From: Candidatus Effluviviaceae Genus IV sp.
GTDB lineage: Bacteria; Joyebacterota; Joyebacteria; Joyebacterales; Joyebacteraceae
Direction: 5' to 3'
Length of the DNA: 36,549 bases
Assembly (NCBI GenBank): GCA_014728245.1
Contig: WJLY01000224.1
Location: 1 to 36,549 of the forward strand
Shown: positions 27,993 to 36,065 of the stretch, piece after piece
Layout: each line of letters begins with the position of its first letter
How positions within the stretch are numbered: position 1 is the first letter of the stretch
Notes under the pieces: model-generated
The model's database searches: none
What the model was told of the DNA's origin: nothing
The model's input: the letters and a program-made list of their open reading frames with translations, nothing else
Position numbers and translations under genes: made by a program

Positions 27993-29246
27993 CTAGCCCG
28001 TCATATAGAGAGGGGCCATGAAGTCTGAAGCTATGACGTCGGTCGCCGCGAGCGTGGCCACGATGAAGCCTATGATCAGGAGGACGCCCACGATGAACTT
28101 GGCCGTGTCCTGTCCCTTGAGCCCGCCGAGGAGCACCGGCTCCCTCGACAGGTAGGCGCTCGCCGCGTACAGCTCCTCGCCGATGATCGTGTAGTCGCAA
28201 GACGTGATGAAGAAAGGAAGCTGCGTCACCGCGTCCGTGCCCGCGATCTGAATCGAACCTACGGACGCGCCGGTCTCGGCCAGCACCAGCGACTCGGCGA
28301 AGAACATGCCCATGTAGAGAATCGTGGCCGGGCGCTGTCGGACCATGATGCCGTTCACGCCGGCCACGTATGCGAACTGGCTTCTCGTCAGGTAGAAGAC
28401 GTCGTCCTCGCTGTAGGCCTCGGGTCGTCCCACCTCCGCGTAGGCCTCACGCACGACCTCCTGCTCGACCGCCATGACGATCGGGTCGGCGCAGGGGACG
28501 ATCAGCCTCGTGTTGTACTCGGCCGTCTTCTTGGCAACCTCGCCAAGAATATTGATGGCCGCGATCGTGGCCACATCCGAGATCGACGACAGCCCGCTGA
28601 TGTAGAGGATCGGCTTCCCCATCTCTGTGGCGCGGCCCACCGCGTTCTCGAGCTCGTCGAGGCCTGCAAGGCGCCGGATGAAGAGCTCCTTGCCCGCGCG
28701 GGCCGAGTTCACGAAGTAGACGATCGCCGTCACGAAGATGATGACGCCGATCAGGACGTTAACCCGGTCGGTGTTAAACCACTGGGGGAACGACGAGGTC
28801 GGACCCGCGATCTCCGAGAACGCGTAGCTCTCCCCGTCTGTGGCGGCGACCCTGTGGTAGTACTCGAGATCGTTGTCGAGACCGGTGTCCCTGTACTCCG
28901 TGATACCGGGAGGCACTCTCCCCGCGAACGCGAACCCCGTGTCAGGATCGGTCGTCCGGTAGATCTCGTACGAGACGATCTCGCCCTCCGGCTCGTCTAC
29001 GGATGGCTCCCATGAGACCACCACGGCGCCGCCGCGGTCGTTCTCCGCGTCGACCGACACCAGGCCGGTCGGCGGAGCGAACGTCGGAGCCGCTACGGTG
29101 TCCGCCTTGACGTCCTCCACGTCGGCCTCGTCCTGGGCGAACACGCCCGCCGGACACAGAAAGAGGGCCGCGAGCGCCAGGAACAAGGCGAATACGGCCC
29201 AACCGGCGGATCTTGCAGGGGTCGAGCGCTCCCCGTCTGCGAACAT
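27993..29246 (-). CDS. Module 1 gene A: signal peptide + FN3-like domain + TM + conserved cytoplasmic domain
   Basis: 'PTGLVSVDAENDRGGAVVVSWEPSVDEPEGEIVSYEIYRTTDPD...YYHRVAATDG' FN3 pattern, then 'LFIRRLAGLDELENAVGRATEMGKPILY...LPFFITSCDYTIIGEELYAASAYLSREPVLLGGLKG'. ATG at 29246 with AAGGA upstream. Confidence 0.84.
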   Translation of the reverse strand: MFADGERSTPARSAGWAVFALFLALAALFLCPAGVFAQDEADVEDVKADTVAAPTFAPPTGLVSVDAENDRGGAVVVSWEPSVDEPEGEIVSYEIYRTTDPDTGFAFAGRVPPGITEYRDTGLDNDLEYYHRVAATDGESYAFSEIAGPTSSFPQWFNTDRVNVLIGVIIFVTAIVYFVNSARAGKELFIRRLAGLDELENAVGRATEMGKPILYISGLSSISDVATIAAINILGEVAKKTAEYNTRLIVPCADPIVMAVEQEVVREAYAEVGRPEAYSEDDVFYLTRSQFAYVAGVNGIMVRQRPATILYMGMFFAESLVLAETGASVGSIQIAGTDAVTQLPFFITSCDYTIIGEELYAASAYLSREPVLLGGLKGQDTAKFIVGVLLIIGFIVATLAATDVIASDFMAPLYMTG

Positions 29247-29269
29247 CAACCATTCCTTTCGCTAGTCAC

Positions 29270-29290
29270 GAACGGCGGGGGGCGCCGTTC
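29270..29290. repeat. Perfect 8-bp inverted repeat in the leader of the membrane-module operon
   Basis: GAACGGCG (29270-29277), GGGGG loop, CGCCGTTC (29283-29290). Confidence 0.6.
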
Positions 29291-29322
29291 CGCGGCTCGC
29301 GCGTTCCAGCAAGTGAAATCGG

Positions 29323-29351
29323 AAAGTAGCAGACTCCTTACCGACTGTCAA
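29323..29351 (-). promoter_or_regulatory. Sigma70-type promoter upstream of the tandem membrane modules
   Basis: Minus strand TTGACA (29351-29346), 17-nt spacer ending TGC, -10 TACTTT (29328-29323), so extended -10 like. Confidence 0.55.
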
Positions 29352-29421
29352 GCCATTTGTCGCCGTCCCGCCCGCCGAAACGCCCTCCGGGGGGCGACTC
29401 ATCCGCCGGCGGTCGCAACCG

Positions 29422-30549
29422 TCACCGCTCGATCATCTCCACGTTGGCGCGCGGCAGCAGCACCTCCTGTCCGTCGTCCAGCTTCACGGAGAGAACGCGC
29501 ACCATCGTCTCGGACTCCATCTTCCGGAGCTCGTTCGGCAGATCGACGACCTCGCCCAGGCTCCCGAAGTTCGGCTCGCGGATCACCCTGATCCTGCTCC
29601 CGACGTCGAGCCCCATCGAGGCGACGTGACCCTTCTCGACCTCCTCCTTCCGAACGCCCTCCAGTGGAACCACTATCTCGGGCCTGATGACTCCGGCTCT
29701 TATCTGGGTCGCGCCGTTGATCGACGCCTTGCGCCCCTCGCGCGACCTGAGAAGGTCGAACGTGGCCGGGGCCATGGACATCTCGCCGAAACCCTCTGTG
29801 AGGATCAGCGTTGAGCGAAGGTCCTCCTGCCCGGTTATGGCCACGCCGATGTCTTTCCCGAGAAGCTCCCGGAGATCGGGATCGTCGAATCCGCCGACCA
29901 CGACGCCCGACGCGCCGACCTCCATCGCTCTCTGCAGCGCATCCCACGTCACGTGAGATCCGCCGACGAGCACCTTGTCCTCGCACGAACCGTCGATTCG
30001 CGAGGCGTCGAGCGGATCGGCCGGCCCGTCAACGAGGACCTTGATCTCCCCGGTCCGCTCTCCGCCGACGCCGAAGATCCCCTGGATGAATGAGCCGACC
30101 GTCTCGACCACGACTCCCTCTTCCTCGATGATGTCCACCACCTTGCCGTCGATGTAGGCGTCAATCTCGATGGGGGTCGGAGGCTCGCGGAAGATCGCCT
30201 GCCCGGTGATCTTCGAGACGCTCTCGAGCGTACCATCGCACGGCGCCGGCACTCTCGACTTGAACAGCCCGAAGAATCCCTGCGTCTCCGCGACCGCCTC
30301 TCCCTTCCCCACCTTCTCCCCGTCCTCCTTCTTCATCACGGTCGGGAGATCCTCCGCGGGAATGCCGAGCTTGCTCGCAATATTGAGAAGCTGCACGTTG
30401 CCCGGAAGGTGCGTGCGGGCGACGACCGTGTCCGACCTGACATCGTCGCCCTTGTTGACTAGGACTTCTCCCTTGATGGGCAGCCTCCGGTCCTTCCTGA
30501 AGACCGTGAGCTCGGCCACCTTGAGTCCCGGTGTGTACGCGTGTGCCAT
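29422..30549 (-). CDS. Barrel-sandwich-like + KOW-like domain protein, unknown function
   Basis: 'RLPIKGEVLVNKGDDVRSDTVVART', 'SRVPAPCDGTLESVS', 'IDAYIDGKVVDIIEEEGVVVETVG' repeats. C-terminal 'GSRIRVIREPNFGSLGEVVDLP...VRVLSVKLDDGQEVLLPRANVEMIE' KOW-like. Confidence 0.82.
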   Translation of the reverse strand: MAHAYTPGLKVAELTVFRKDRRLPIKGEVLVNKGDDVRSDTVVARTHLPGNVQLLNIASKLGIPAEDLPTVMKKEDGEKVGKGEAVAETQGFFGLFKSRVPAPCDGTLESVSKITGQAIFREPPTPIEIDAYIDGKVVDIIEEEGVVVETVGSFIQGIFGVGGERTGEIKVLVDGPADPLDASRIDGSCEDKVLVGGSHVTWDALQRAMEVGASGVVVGGFDDPDLRELLGKDIGVAITGQEDLRSTLILTEGFGEMSMAPATFDLLRSREGRKASINGATQIRAGVIRPEIVVPLEGVRKEEVEKGHVASMGLDVGSRIRVIREPNFGSLGEVVDLPNELRKMESETMVRVLSVKLDDGQEVLLPRANVEMIER

Positions 30550-30621
30550 CTTCTACTCCTCGGTTCTTCCTCAGTCGGCGCCGCTCCACAGAGCCATGGT
30601 TTCTGCGTCCGGGAGGCCGCG

Positions 30622-32424
30622 CTACTCGGTCGGGTAAGCGTCGAACGCCTTCGCCCAGCGCTCCAGCCTGGCGATGCGCTCCTTCTCGTCGGTCGGGAGC
30701 TCGAACGGCCTGCCCCTCGTGTCGACCATGAGGCCCACGACTCCGCCCGACACGGTGCGTTCGACCGGCTTCGCCGGCCCGTCTCCCAGATCGAAGCCGC
30801 GCGCCGGCGAGAGCTTGATCTTCGCCTTCTCGTCGATACCCAGCGGGTAGGCCCGCATCTCGCCGTACGGGATCTCCTCACTGACGCTCGATCCGTCGGG
30901 CATCGTCGCCTCGATCTTGACACACGGCTTGCCCTCCTGTGACGTCCCCACCGGGGCGATCAGCGGTCCCAGATGTATCAGGCAGTCCTTCTCGAAGACC
31001 TCGGTGGCCGCCTTCTGGTGGACCTCGGCGAGCACGCCGAGCTGCGGCATCATGAAGATCGAGTCGACCGCCAGCCTGGTTATGCCCTCAGGCAGGAAAC
31101 CGTCGATCAGCATCATGGCCGCCTGCTGCCTCCTGGGCGCGTGCGAGAGGACCCCGCCGGACCCCACCAGGATGTCCAGGTCCATCATGTCGACGAGCGT
31201 AGCGCCGGACGACGACTGGTCGAAGGCCTCCGAGATCGTCCTCTCCTGCTGCACACCCTTCAGGCTCACCGCGAACGACTTGTGCTGCTCGAAAGCGAGC
31301 CTCAAGGCCTCCCTGGCAATCGCCTGCTCGAGCTTGAGGTCGCCGAGCGCCTGAGGAACGGTCGTCGGCCGGATCATCTTGTTCTTGATCCGGTTCCGGA
31401 CCTCCAGCTCGCCCAGACCGAACGGGACCCACCTCATCACGTTCTCGATCCCCGCCTCGGCCAGCACGTTCGAGACCGAGTAGCTCATGCCGAGGTTGGC
31501 GGAGACCGTCCTGTTGAACGTATCCTTGAAAACGGAGAATACGTCGGTCGTGGCGCCGCCGATGTCGACTCCGACCGCCTCGATCCCCTGCTGCTTGGCG
31601 ATCGTCTCTATGAGCGAGCCGACCGCGCCCGGAGTGGGCATGATGGGAGCGTCGGTCCAGCCCATCAGCTTGTCGTACCCCGGCGCCTGGGCCATCACGT
31701 GCTCCATGAAGAGATCGTGTATCTTGTCCCGCGCCGGCCCCAGGTTTTCGCGCTCGAGGACCGGCCGGAGGTTCTCCACGTTGTAGAGCACGGTCTTTTC
31801 CTCGAGGAGCTTCCCGACCTCCTCACCGGCGTCGACGTTGCCCGCGTAGATGACGGGCAGGTCGTAGCCCGTGCCGAGCCGCGGCTTCGGATCGGCGGCC
31901 GATATGATCTGCGCAAGCTCGACCACGTGGGTGATGGTGCCACCGTCGATGCCCCCGGAGAGGAGGATCATGTCGGGCCGGAGGTGGCGGATGCGCTCGA
32001 TCTGCTCGTGCGCCAGCCTCCCGTCGTTCGAGGCGAGCACGTCCATCACGATCGCACCTGCGCCGAGCGCCGCGCGCTGCGCGCTCTCGGCCGTCATGCT
32101 CATCACGACGCCCGCCACCATCATCTGCAGGCCGCCTCCCGCGCTCGAGGTCGAGACGTAGAGATCGACGCCCCGCTCTCCGTCGTTCGGGTGTATGATC
32201 TTCTCTCCCTCGAGGACCTCGTGTCCCGAGAGCTCCTCCACCTCCCGGATCGCGTTCAACACTCCTCGGGTCACGTCCTCGAAGGGCGCCTCCACCGTGG
32301 TGGGGGCCTCTCCCCTAACGATCAACCTGTACTCGCCGTCAACGAGCTTGATCAGGATCGCCTTCGTCGTTGTGCTGCCGCAGTCAGTGGCGACGATCGC
32401 TCTGACCTTGCCGTTCTCACTCAT
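30622..32424 (-). CDS. GlmL/MutL (glutamate mutase L) family ASKHA protein
   Basis: 'ATDCGSTTTKAILI' (phosphate 1), 'GVDIGGATTDVFSVF' (phosphate 2), 'VGSGGVLSHAPRR' (adenosine-type motif). ATG at 32424 with GGAAGG upstream. Confidence 0.9.
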   Translation of the reverse strand: MSENGKVRAIVATDCGSTTTKAILIKLVDGEYRLIVRGEAPTTVEAPFEDVTRGVLNAIREVEELSGHEVLEGEKIIHPNDGERGVDLYVSTSSAGGGLQMMVAGVVMSMTAESAQRAALGAGAIVMDVLASNDGRLAHEQIERIRHLRPDMILLSGGIDGGTITHVVELAQIISAADPKPRLGTGYDLPVIYAGNVDAGEEVGKLLEEKTVLYNVENLRPVLERENLGPARDKIHDLFMEHVMAQAPGYDKLMGWTDAPIMPTPGAVGSLIETIAKQQGIEAVGVDIGGATTDVFSVFKDTFNRTVSANLGMSYSVSNVLAEAGIENVMRWVPFGLGELEVRNRIKNKMIRPTTVPQALGDLKLEQAIAREALRLAFEQHKSFAVSLKGVQQERTISEAFDQSSSGATLVDMMDLDILVGSGGVLSHAPRRQQAAMMLIDGFLPEGITRLAVDSIFMMPQLGVLAEVHQKAATEVFEKDCLIHLGPLIAPVGTSQEGKPCVKIEATMPDGSSVSEEIPYGEMRAYPLGIDEKAKIKLSPARGFDLGDGPAKPVERTVSGGVVGLMVDTRGRPFELPTDEKERIARLERWAKAFDAYPTE

Positions 32425-32800
32425 CCGCACCTTCCTTAAGCGCTTTCGCGGCGCGACGCTCCTCGCGCCTTCGTTTACGCTCCTCGCGCTCCTTCTTGCG
32501 GCGCTCGGACTCCACTTCCTCTATCTTCAGAAGGAGATACTCGATGTTCTCCCTTTCCTCAAGTATCTCGATGAACTCGTCGTAGGTCTTGAAGTTGAAG
32601 ATCGACTGCACGATCGGCTGGAAGAATATGAGCGCCTGGTTCCCGAGAAACGAGAGCGGCTTGGCCGACTCCAGGAACAGTATCGCGGGCGCCGTCATCC
32701 TCCATTCCACTATCCTGGCGGCGAAACGATCCATGATCTCCCGGTGCTCCGGGCGGGGGCGCTCCTCATTGCTCCTGTCCTTCATCGCCCACATCGGCAT
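32417..32800 (-). CDS. Small protein with hydrophobic segments and a highly charged coiled-coil-like C-terminus
   Basis: 'TAPAILFLESAKPLSFLGNQALIFFQPIVQSIFNFKTYDEFIEILEERENIEYLLLKIEEVESERRKKEREERKRRREERRAAK'. Overlaps the glmL start; start codon among 32800/32794/32785 is uncertain. Confidence 0.72.
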   Translation of the reverse strand: MPMWAMKDRSNEERPRPEHREIMDRFAARIVEWRMTAPAILFLESAKPLSFLGNQALIFFQPIVQSIFNFKTYDEFIEILEERENIEYLLLKIEEVESERRKKEREERKRRREERRAAKALKEGADE

Positions 32801-33212
32801 CGGTCTCTCTCCGCCTCTCCACCATCTTCCTCACGAACTCGATCACTTCTTCGCGGTTGTCGTGGAACTGCAGCGACAACCCTCTGAACCTGGCCAGCCT
32901 CGACGGCTCCTCGAACGGGGAGAGCAGCACTCCGTCCTCGTCGACCGAGTAGCTCCTGAAGTCGCTCCAGCGCTTCTCCCTCTTCGACACCACTCCCTTG
33001 ACCGACACCGTCTCCTCGGTCAGCTCATACCGGGTGGGGAGGAAGAACCCCGCCACCTGCCCCCAGACCAGAGCCACCGCGACGATCGTGAAATAGCCGG
33101 CGTTGAGCCAGGTCTGGAGGAACCACGCCGTCAGTACGACGAAACCTATCGCGACCGCCGCCCTGAGCGGGTGAAGCACCATCGGCCATGAGCGCCAGGA
33201 GAGCGGCTCCAC
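32766..33212 (-). CDS. Two-TM membrane protein with PH-like domain, unknown function
   Basis: 'LRAAVAIGFVVLTAWFLQTWLNAGYFTIVAVALVWGQVAGFF' hairpin then 'TRYELTEETVSVKGVVSKREKRWSDFRSYSVDEDGVLLSPF'. GTG start 3 bp after the gcvPB stop. Confidence 0.72.
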   Translation of the reverse strand: MEPLSWRSWPMVLHPLRAAVAIGFVVLTAWFLQTWLNAGYFTIVAVALVWGQVAGFFLPTRYELTEETVSVKGVVSKREKRWSDFRSYSVDEDGVLLSPFEEPSRLARFRGLSLQFHDNREEVIEFVRKMVERRRETDADVGDEGQEQ

Positions 33213-33215
33213 CGG

Positions 33216-34706
33216 CTACTCGTCCTCCCACACGACGTCCAGCTCCCTCGCCGCGCGGGCCTCGTCGAGACGGCCGACGGGCGTTTCGACGGGCGCTCCG
33301 GTCACCGCTTCGGGGTCCTCTCGTACCTCGTCGGCGATCCGTCGCATCGCCGCGATGAACCCGTCGAGCGACCGCCTGCTCTCCGTCTCCGTCGGCTCGA
33401 TCATGAGCGCCTCTTTCACGATCAGAGGGAAGTAGATCGTCGGCGCGTGCAGGCCCATGTCGAGCAGGCGCTTCGCCACGTCCAGGGCCCTGACGCCCTC
33501 TTCCTTCTGGCGCGAGACCGACAACACGAACTCATGCTGGCATCTGCCGCCGTACGGAAGCTCGTAGACGTCTCTCAGACTCTCCTGCAGATAGTTCGCG
33601 TTCAGAACGGCGTTCTCCGCAACGCGCCGGAGCCCCGAAGGACCGAGAGAGAGTATGTAGGCGTAGGCCTTGACCATCACCAGGAAGTTCCCGTACCACG
33701 AGTGCACCTTCCCGATCGATCTGGGCCTGTCGTAGTCCATGTAGTACTCGACGCCGCCCGTCCGTCGCTCGTCCCTCGCGGGAAGCGGTCCCGGCAGGTA
33801 GCCGGCGAGCGGGGACTTCACCCCGATCGGGCCTGAGCCGGGGCCGCCGCCCCCGTGCGGAGCCGAGAACGTCTTGTGCAGATTGAAGTGCATCACGTCG
33901 AAACCCAGGTCTCCGGGACGCACGACGCCCAGCGACGCGTTCAGGTTGGCGCCGTCGAGATATGCGAGGCCGCCCGCATCGTGGACGATCCCGGTCAGCT
34001 CGTCGACGCGTCGCTCGAACACGCCGAGCGTGTTGGGATTCGTGATCATCACGCCGGCCGTGTCCTCGTCCATGAGCTCGCGCAGGCGTTCGATGTCGAC
34101 CCTGCCGTCGGGCCCCGACGCCAGCTCGACGGGACTGAATCCCGAGAGCGCGAGGCTGGCGGGGTTGGTGCCGTGGGCCGAATCGGGCACGATCACCTTG
34201 GTCCGCCTCTCCCCTCTGTCGCGCATCACGGCGCGGAAGATGAGCATGCCCGCCAGCTCTCCCGAAGCGCCGGCGGGCGGTTGCAGGCTCACCGCGTCCA
34301 TGCCTGAGATCTCGCACAGATGCCGGGAGAGATCGTACATGAGGGCGATCGCCCCCTGGCACTCCGAGGGCTCCGTCTCGGGATGCAGCCGCGTGAAGCC
34401 TCGGAGCCCGGCCACCTCCTCGTTGATCTTGGGGTTGTACTTCATCGTGCACGACCCCAGCGGATAGATCGCCTTCTCGATGTGGTGGTTCATCTCGGCG
34501 AGCCTCATGAAGTGCCGGGCCACCTCGGGCTCGGTAAGTTCGGGGAGAGCGGGCGGGGCCCCTCGCAGGTTCTCCTCGCCGAACGCCTCGGCCGGATCGA
34601 TCGGCTCGACGTCCGGCTCGGGTAGTCGCCACTTCCCTCGCCCGGGCGAGCTGAGCTCGAAGACCGTGGGCTCCGGCGCCCGCTTCTCTCGCAAGAGAAC
34701 TGTCAC
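33216..34706 (-). CDS. gcvPB: Glycine dehydrogenase (decarboxylating) subunit 2
   Basis: 'NHHIEKAIYPLGSCTMKYNPKINEE', PLP motif 'NLHKTFSAPHGGGGPGSGPIGVK'. Confidence 0.97.
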   Translation of the reverse strand: MTVLLREKRAPEPTVFELSSPGRGKWRLPEPDVEPIDPAEAFGEENLRGAPPALPELTEPEVARHFMRLAEMNHHIEKAIYPLGSCTMKYNPKINEEVAGLRGFTRLHPETEPSECQGAIALMYDLSRHLCEISGMDAVSLQPPAGASGELAGMLIFRAVMRDRGERRTKVIVPDSAHGTNPASLALSGFSPVELASGPDGRVDIERLRELMDEDTAGVMITNPNTLGVFERRVDELTGIVHDAGGLAYLDGANLNASLGVVRPGDLGFDVMHFNLHKTFSAPHGGGGPGSGPIGVKSPLAGYLPGPLPARDERRTGGVEYYMDYDRPRSIGKVHSWYGNFLVMVKAYAYILSLGPSGLRRVAENAVLNANYLQESLRDVYELPYGGRCQHEFVLSVSRQKEEGVRALDVAKRLLDMGLHAPTIYFPLIVKEALMIEPTETESRRSLDGFIAAMRRIADEVREDPEAVTGAPVETPVGRLDEARAARELDVVWEDE

Positions 34707-36058
34707 CTGCCGTCCCCCTGTTCCACGACCGCCCTTATCGCCGAGGTAAGCGTGTCAACGTCGTGTTTCCCGTGCGTCTCGGATACCGACACCAGGAGGC
34801 AGTCGTCGAGCCCCTCATAGTAACACCCGCAGGAGAGGCCCGGCCAGATCCCCGCCTCTGCGAGCTCAGCCTTCACGCGACGCGCGTCGAAGGGCAGCCT
34901 CACGGCGAACTCGCGGAAGAACGGCCGGGGGAACCTGAGCGAGACGCCGTCTATCCGCGACAGGGCCGCCGCCGCGTAATGCGCCGTCGACGATACGCGA
35001 AGCGCCAGCTCGCGGAGCCCGCGCGCCCCGAGGAGCGACATGTACACGGTCGCTCCCAGGGCGACGAGCGCCTGGTTCGTGCAGATGTTGGATGTCGCCT
35101 TCTCCCGTCTGATGTGCTGCTCGCGTGTCTGTAGCGTCATCACGTAGCCACGTCGGCCGTCGGCGTCCTCCGTCGCGCCGATTATCCTTCCGGGCATCTT
35201 CCTGAGGTACTTCCGGCGTGTCGCCATGAAGCCCAGGAGCGGACCGCCGTAGCCCATCGGCGCGCCGAGCGACTGCCCCTCGCCGACAGCGATGTCGGCG
35301 CCGTATTCGCCCGGCGGAGAGAGCAGAAGAAGCGATAGCGGATCGACCACGGCCACGAGCAGCGCGCCCGCGGAATCCGCCTGCCGCCCGAGCTCCTTCA
35401 TGGGCTCGAGCGACCCGAAGAAGTTCGGATGCTGAACGATCAGCGCCGCCGCCCCGCTCAGGGCCTCTGCCGCCGAGGCGGGATCGGTCGCTCCTTCTCC
35501 GACGGGAAGCTCCTCGATCTCGACGTCGAGCGAGGACACGTACGTCCTCAGCACGTCGCGGAACATCGGAGACAACGTGCCCGCAACCGCCAGCTTCCGC
35601 CTCTTCCTGACGTCGACCGCCATGAGCGCCGCCTCCGCCGTCGCAGTGGCGCCGTCGTAGAGCGACGCGTTGGCCACCTCCATGGCCGTGAGGCGCGCGA
35701 CCATCGTCTGGAACTCGTAGATCGCCTGGAGCGTGCCCTGGCTCGCCTCCGCCTGGTACGGAGTGTAGGCCGTGTAGAACTGGGGCATGCCGGTGATTCG
35801 GGAGACCGCGGCCGGGACGTACGTGTCGTAGACCCCACCTCCGAGGAAGGACAAGACGTCGTCGGCGGTCCGGTTCATGCTCGCGAGCTTCATCATGTGG
35901 CGATGAAGCTCCTGCTCCGAAAGAGGGCCCGGAACGTCGAGCGGGCGCCCGAGCCGTAGGTCTTCGGGAATGTCCTCGAAGAGCTCGCCCGGGTCCTTCG
36001 CCCCGATCCGACGGAGCATGTGCTCGCGGTCGCTGTCGGTGTTGGGAACGTACGGCAA
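34703..36058 (-). CDS. gcvPA: Glycine dehydrogenase (decarboxylating) subunit 1
   Basis: 'MPYVPNTDSDREHMLRRIGAKDPGELFEDIP', 'ITGMPQFYTAYTPYQAEASQGTLQAIYEFQTMVARLTAMEVANASLYDGATA', 'TSNICTNQAL'. Confidence 0.97.
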   Translation of the reverse strand: MPYVPNTDSDREHMLRRIGAKDPGELFEDIPEDLRLGRPLDVPGPLSEQELHRHMMKLASMNRTADDVLSFLGGGVYDTYVPAAVSRITGMPQFYTAYTPYQAEASQGTLQAIYEFQTMVARLTAMEVANASLYDGATATAEAALMAVDVRKRRKLAVAGTLSPMFRDVLRTYVSSLDVEIEELPVGEGATDPASAAEALSGAAALIVQHPNFFGSLEPMKELGRQADSAGALLVAVVDPLSLLLLSPPGEYGADIAVGEGQSLGAPMGYGGPLLGFMATRRKYLRKMPGRIIGATEDADGRRGYVMTLQTREQHIRREKATSNICTNQALVALGATVYMSLLGARGLRELALRVSSTAHYAAAALSRIDGVSLRFPRPFFREFAVRLPFDARRVKAELAEAGIWPGLSCGCYYEGLDDCLLVSVSETHGKHDVDTLTSAIRAVVEQGDGR

Positions 36059-36065
36059 GAGCGGC

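Noticed and set aside
29270-29290. Intrinsic terminator after the 375-aa gene
   Set aside because: Hairpin is perfect, but no T-tract follows on the minus strand and it lies inside the predicted leader downstream of a promoter.
30622-32424. Interpretation as the DNA mismatch repair protein MutL
   Set aside because: Motifs are ASKHA-type of the GlmL/glutamate-mutase family, not GHKL ATPase.
33532-34632. 366-aa minus-strand ORF inside gcvPB and similar shadow ORFs (e.g. 16073..17098, 19007..20068)
   Set aside because: Same-strand alternative-frame translations of real genes, Arg/Gly-rich with no recognisable motifs.
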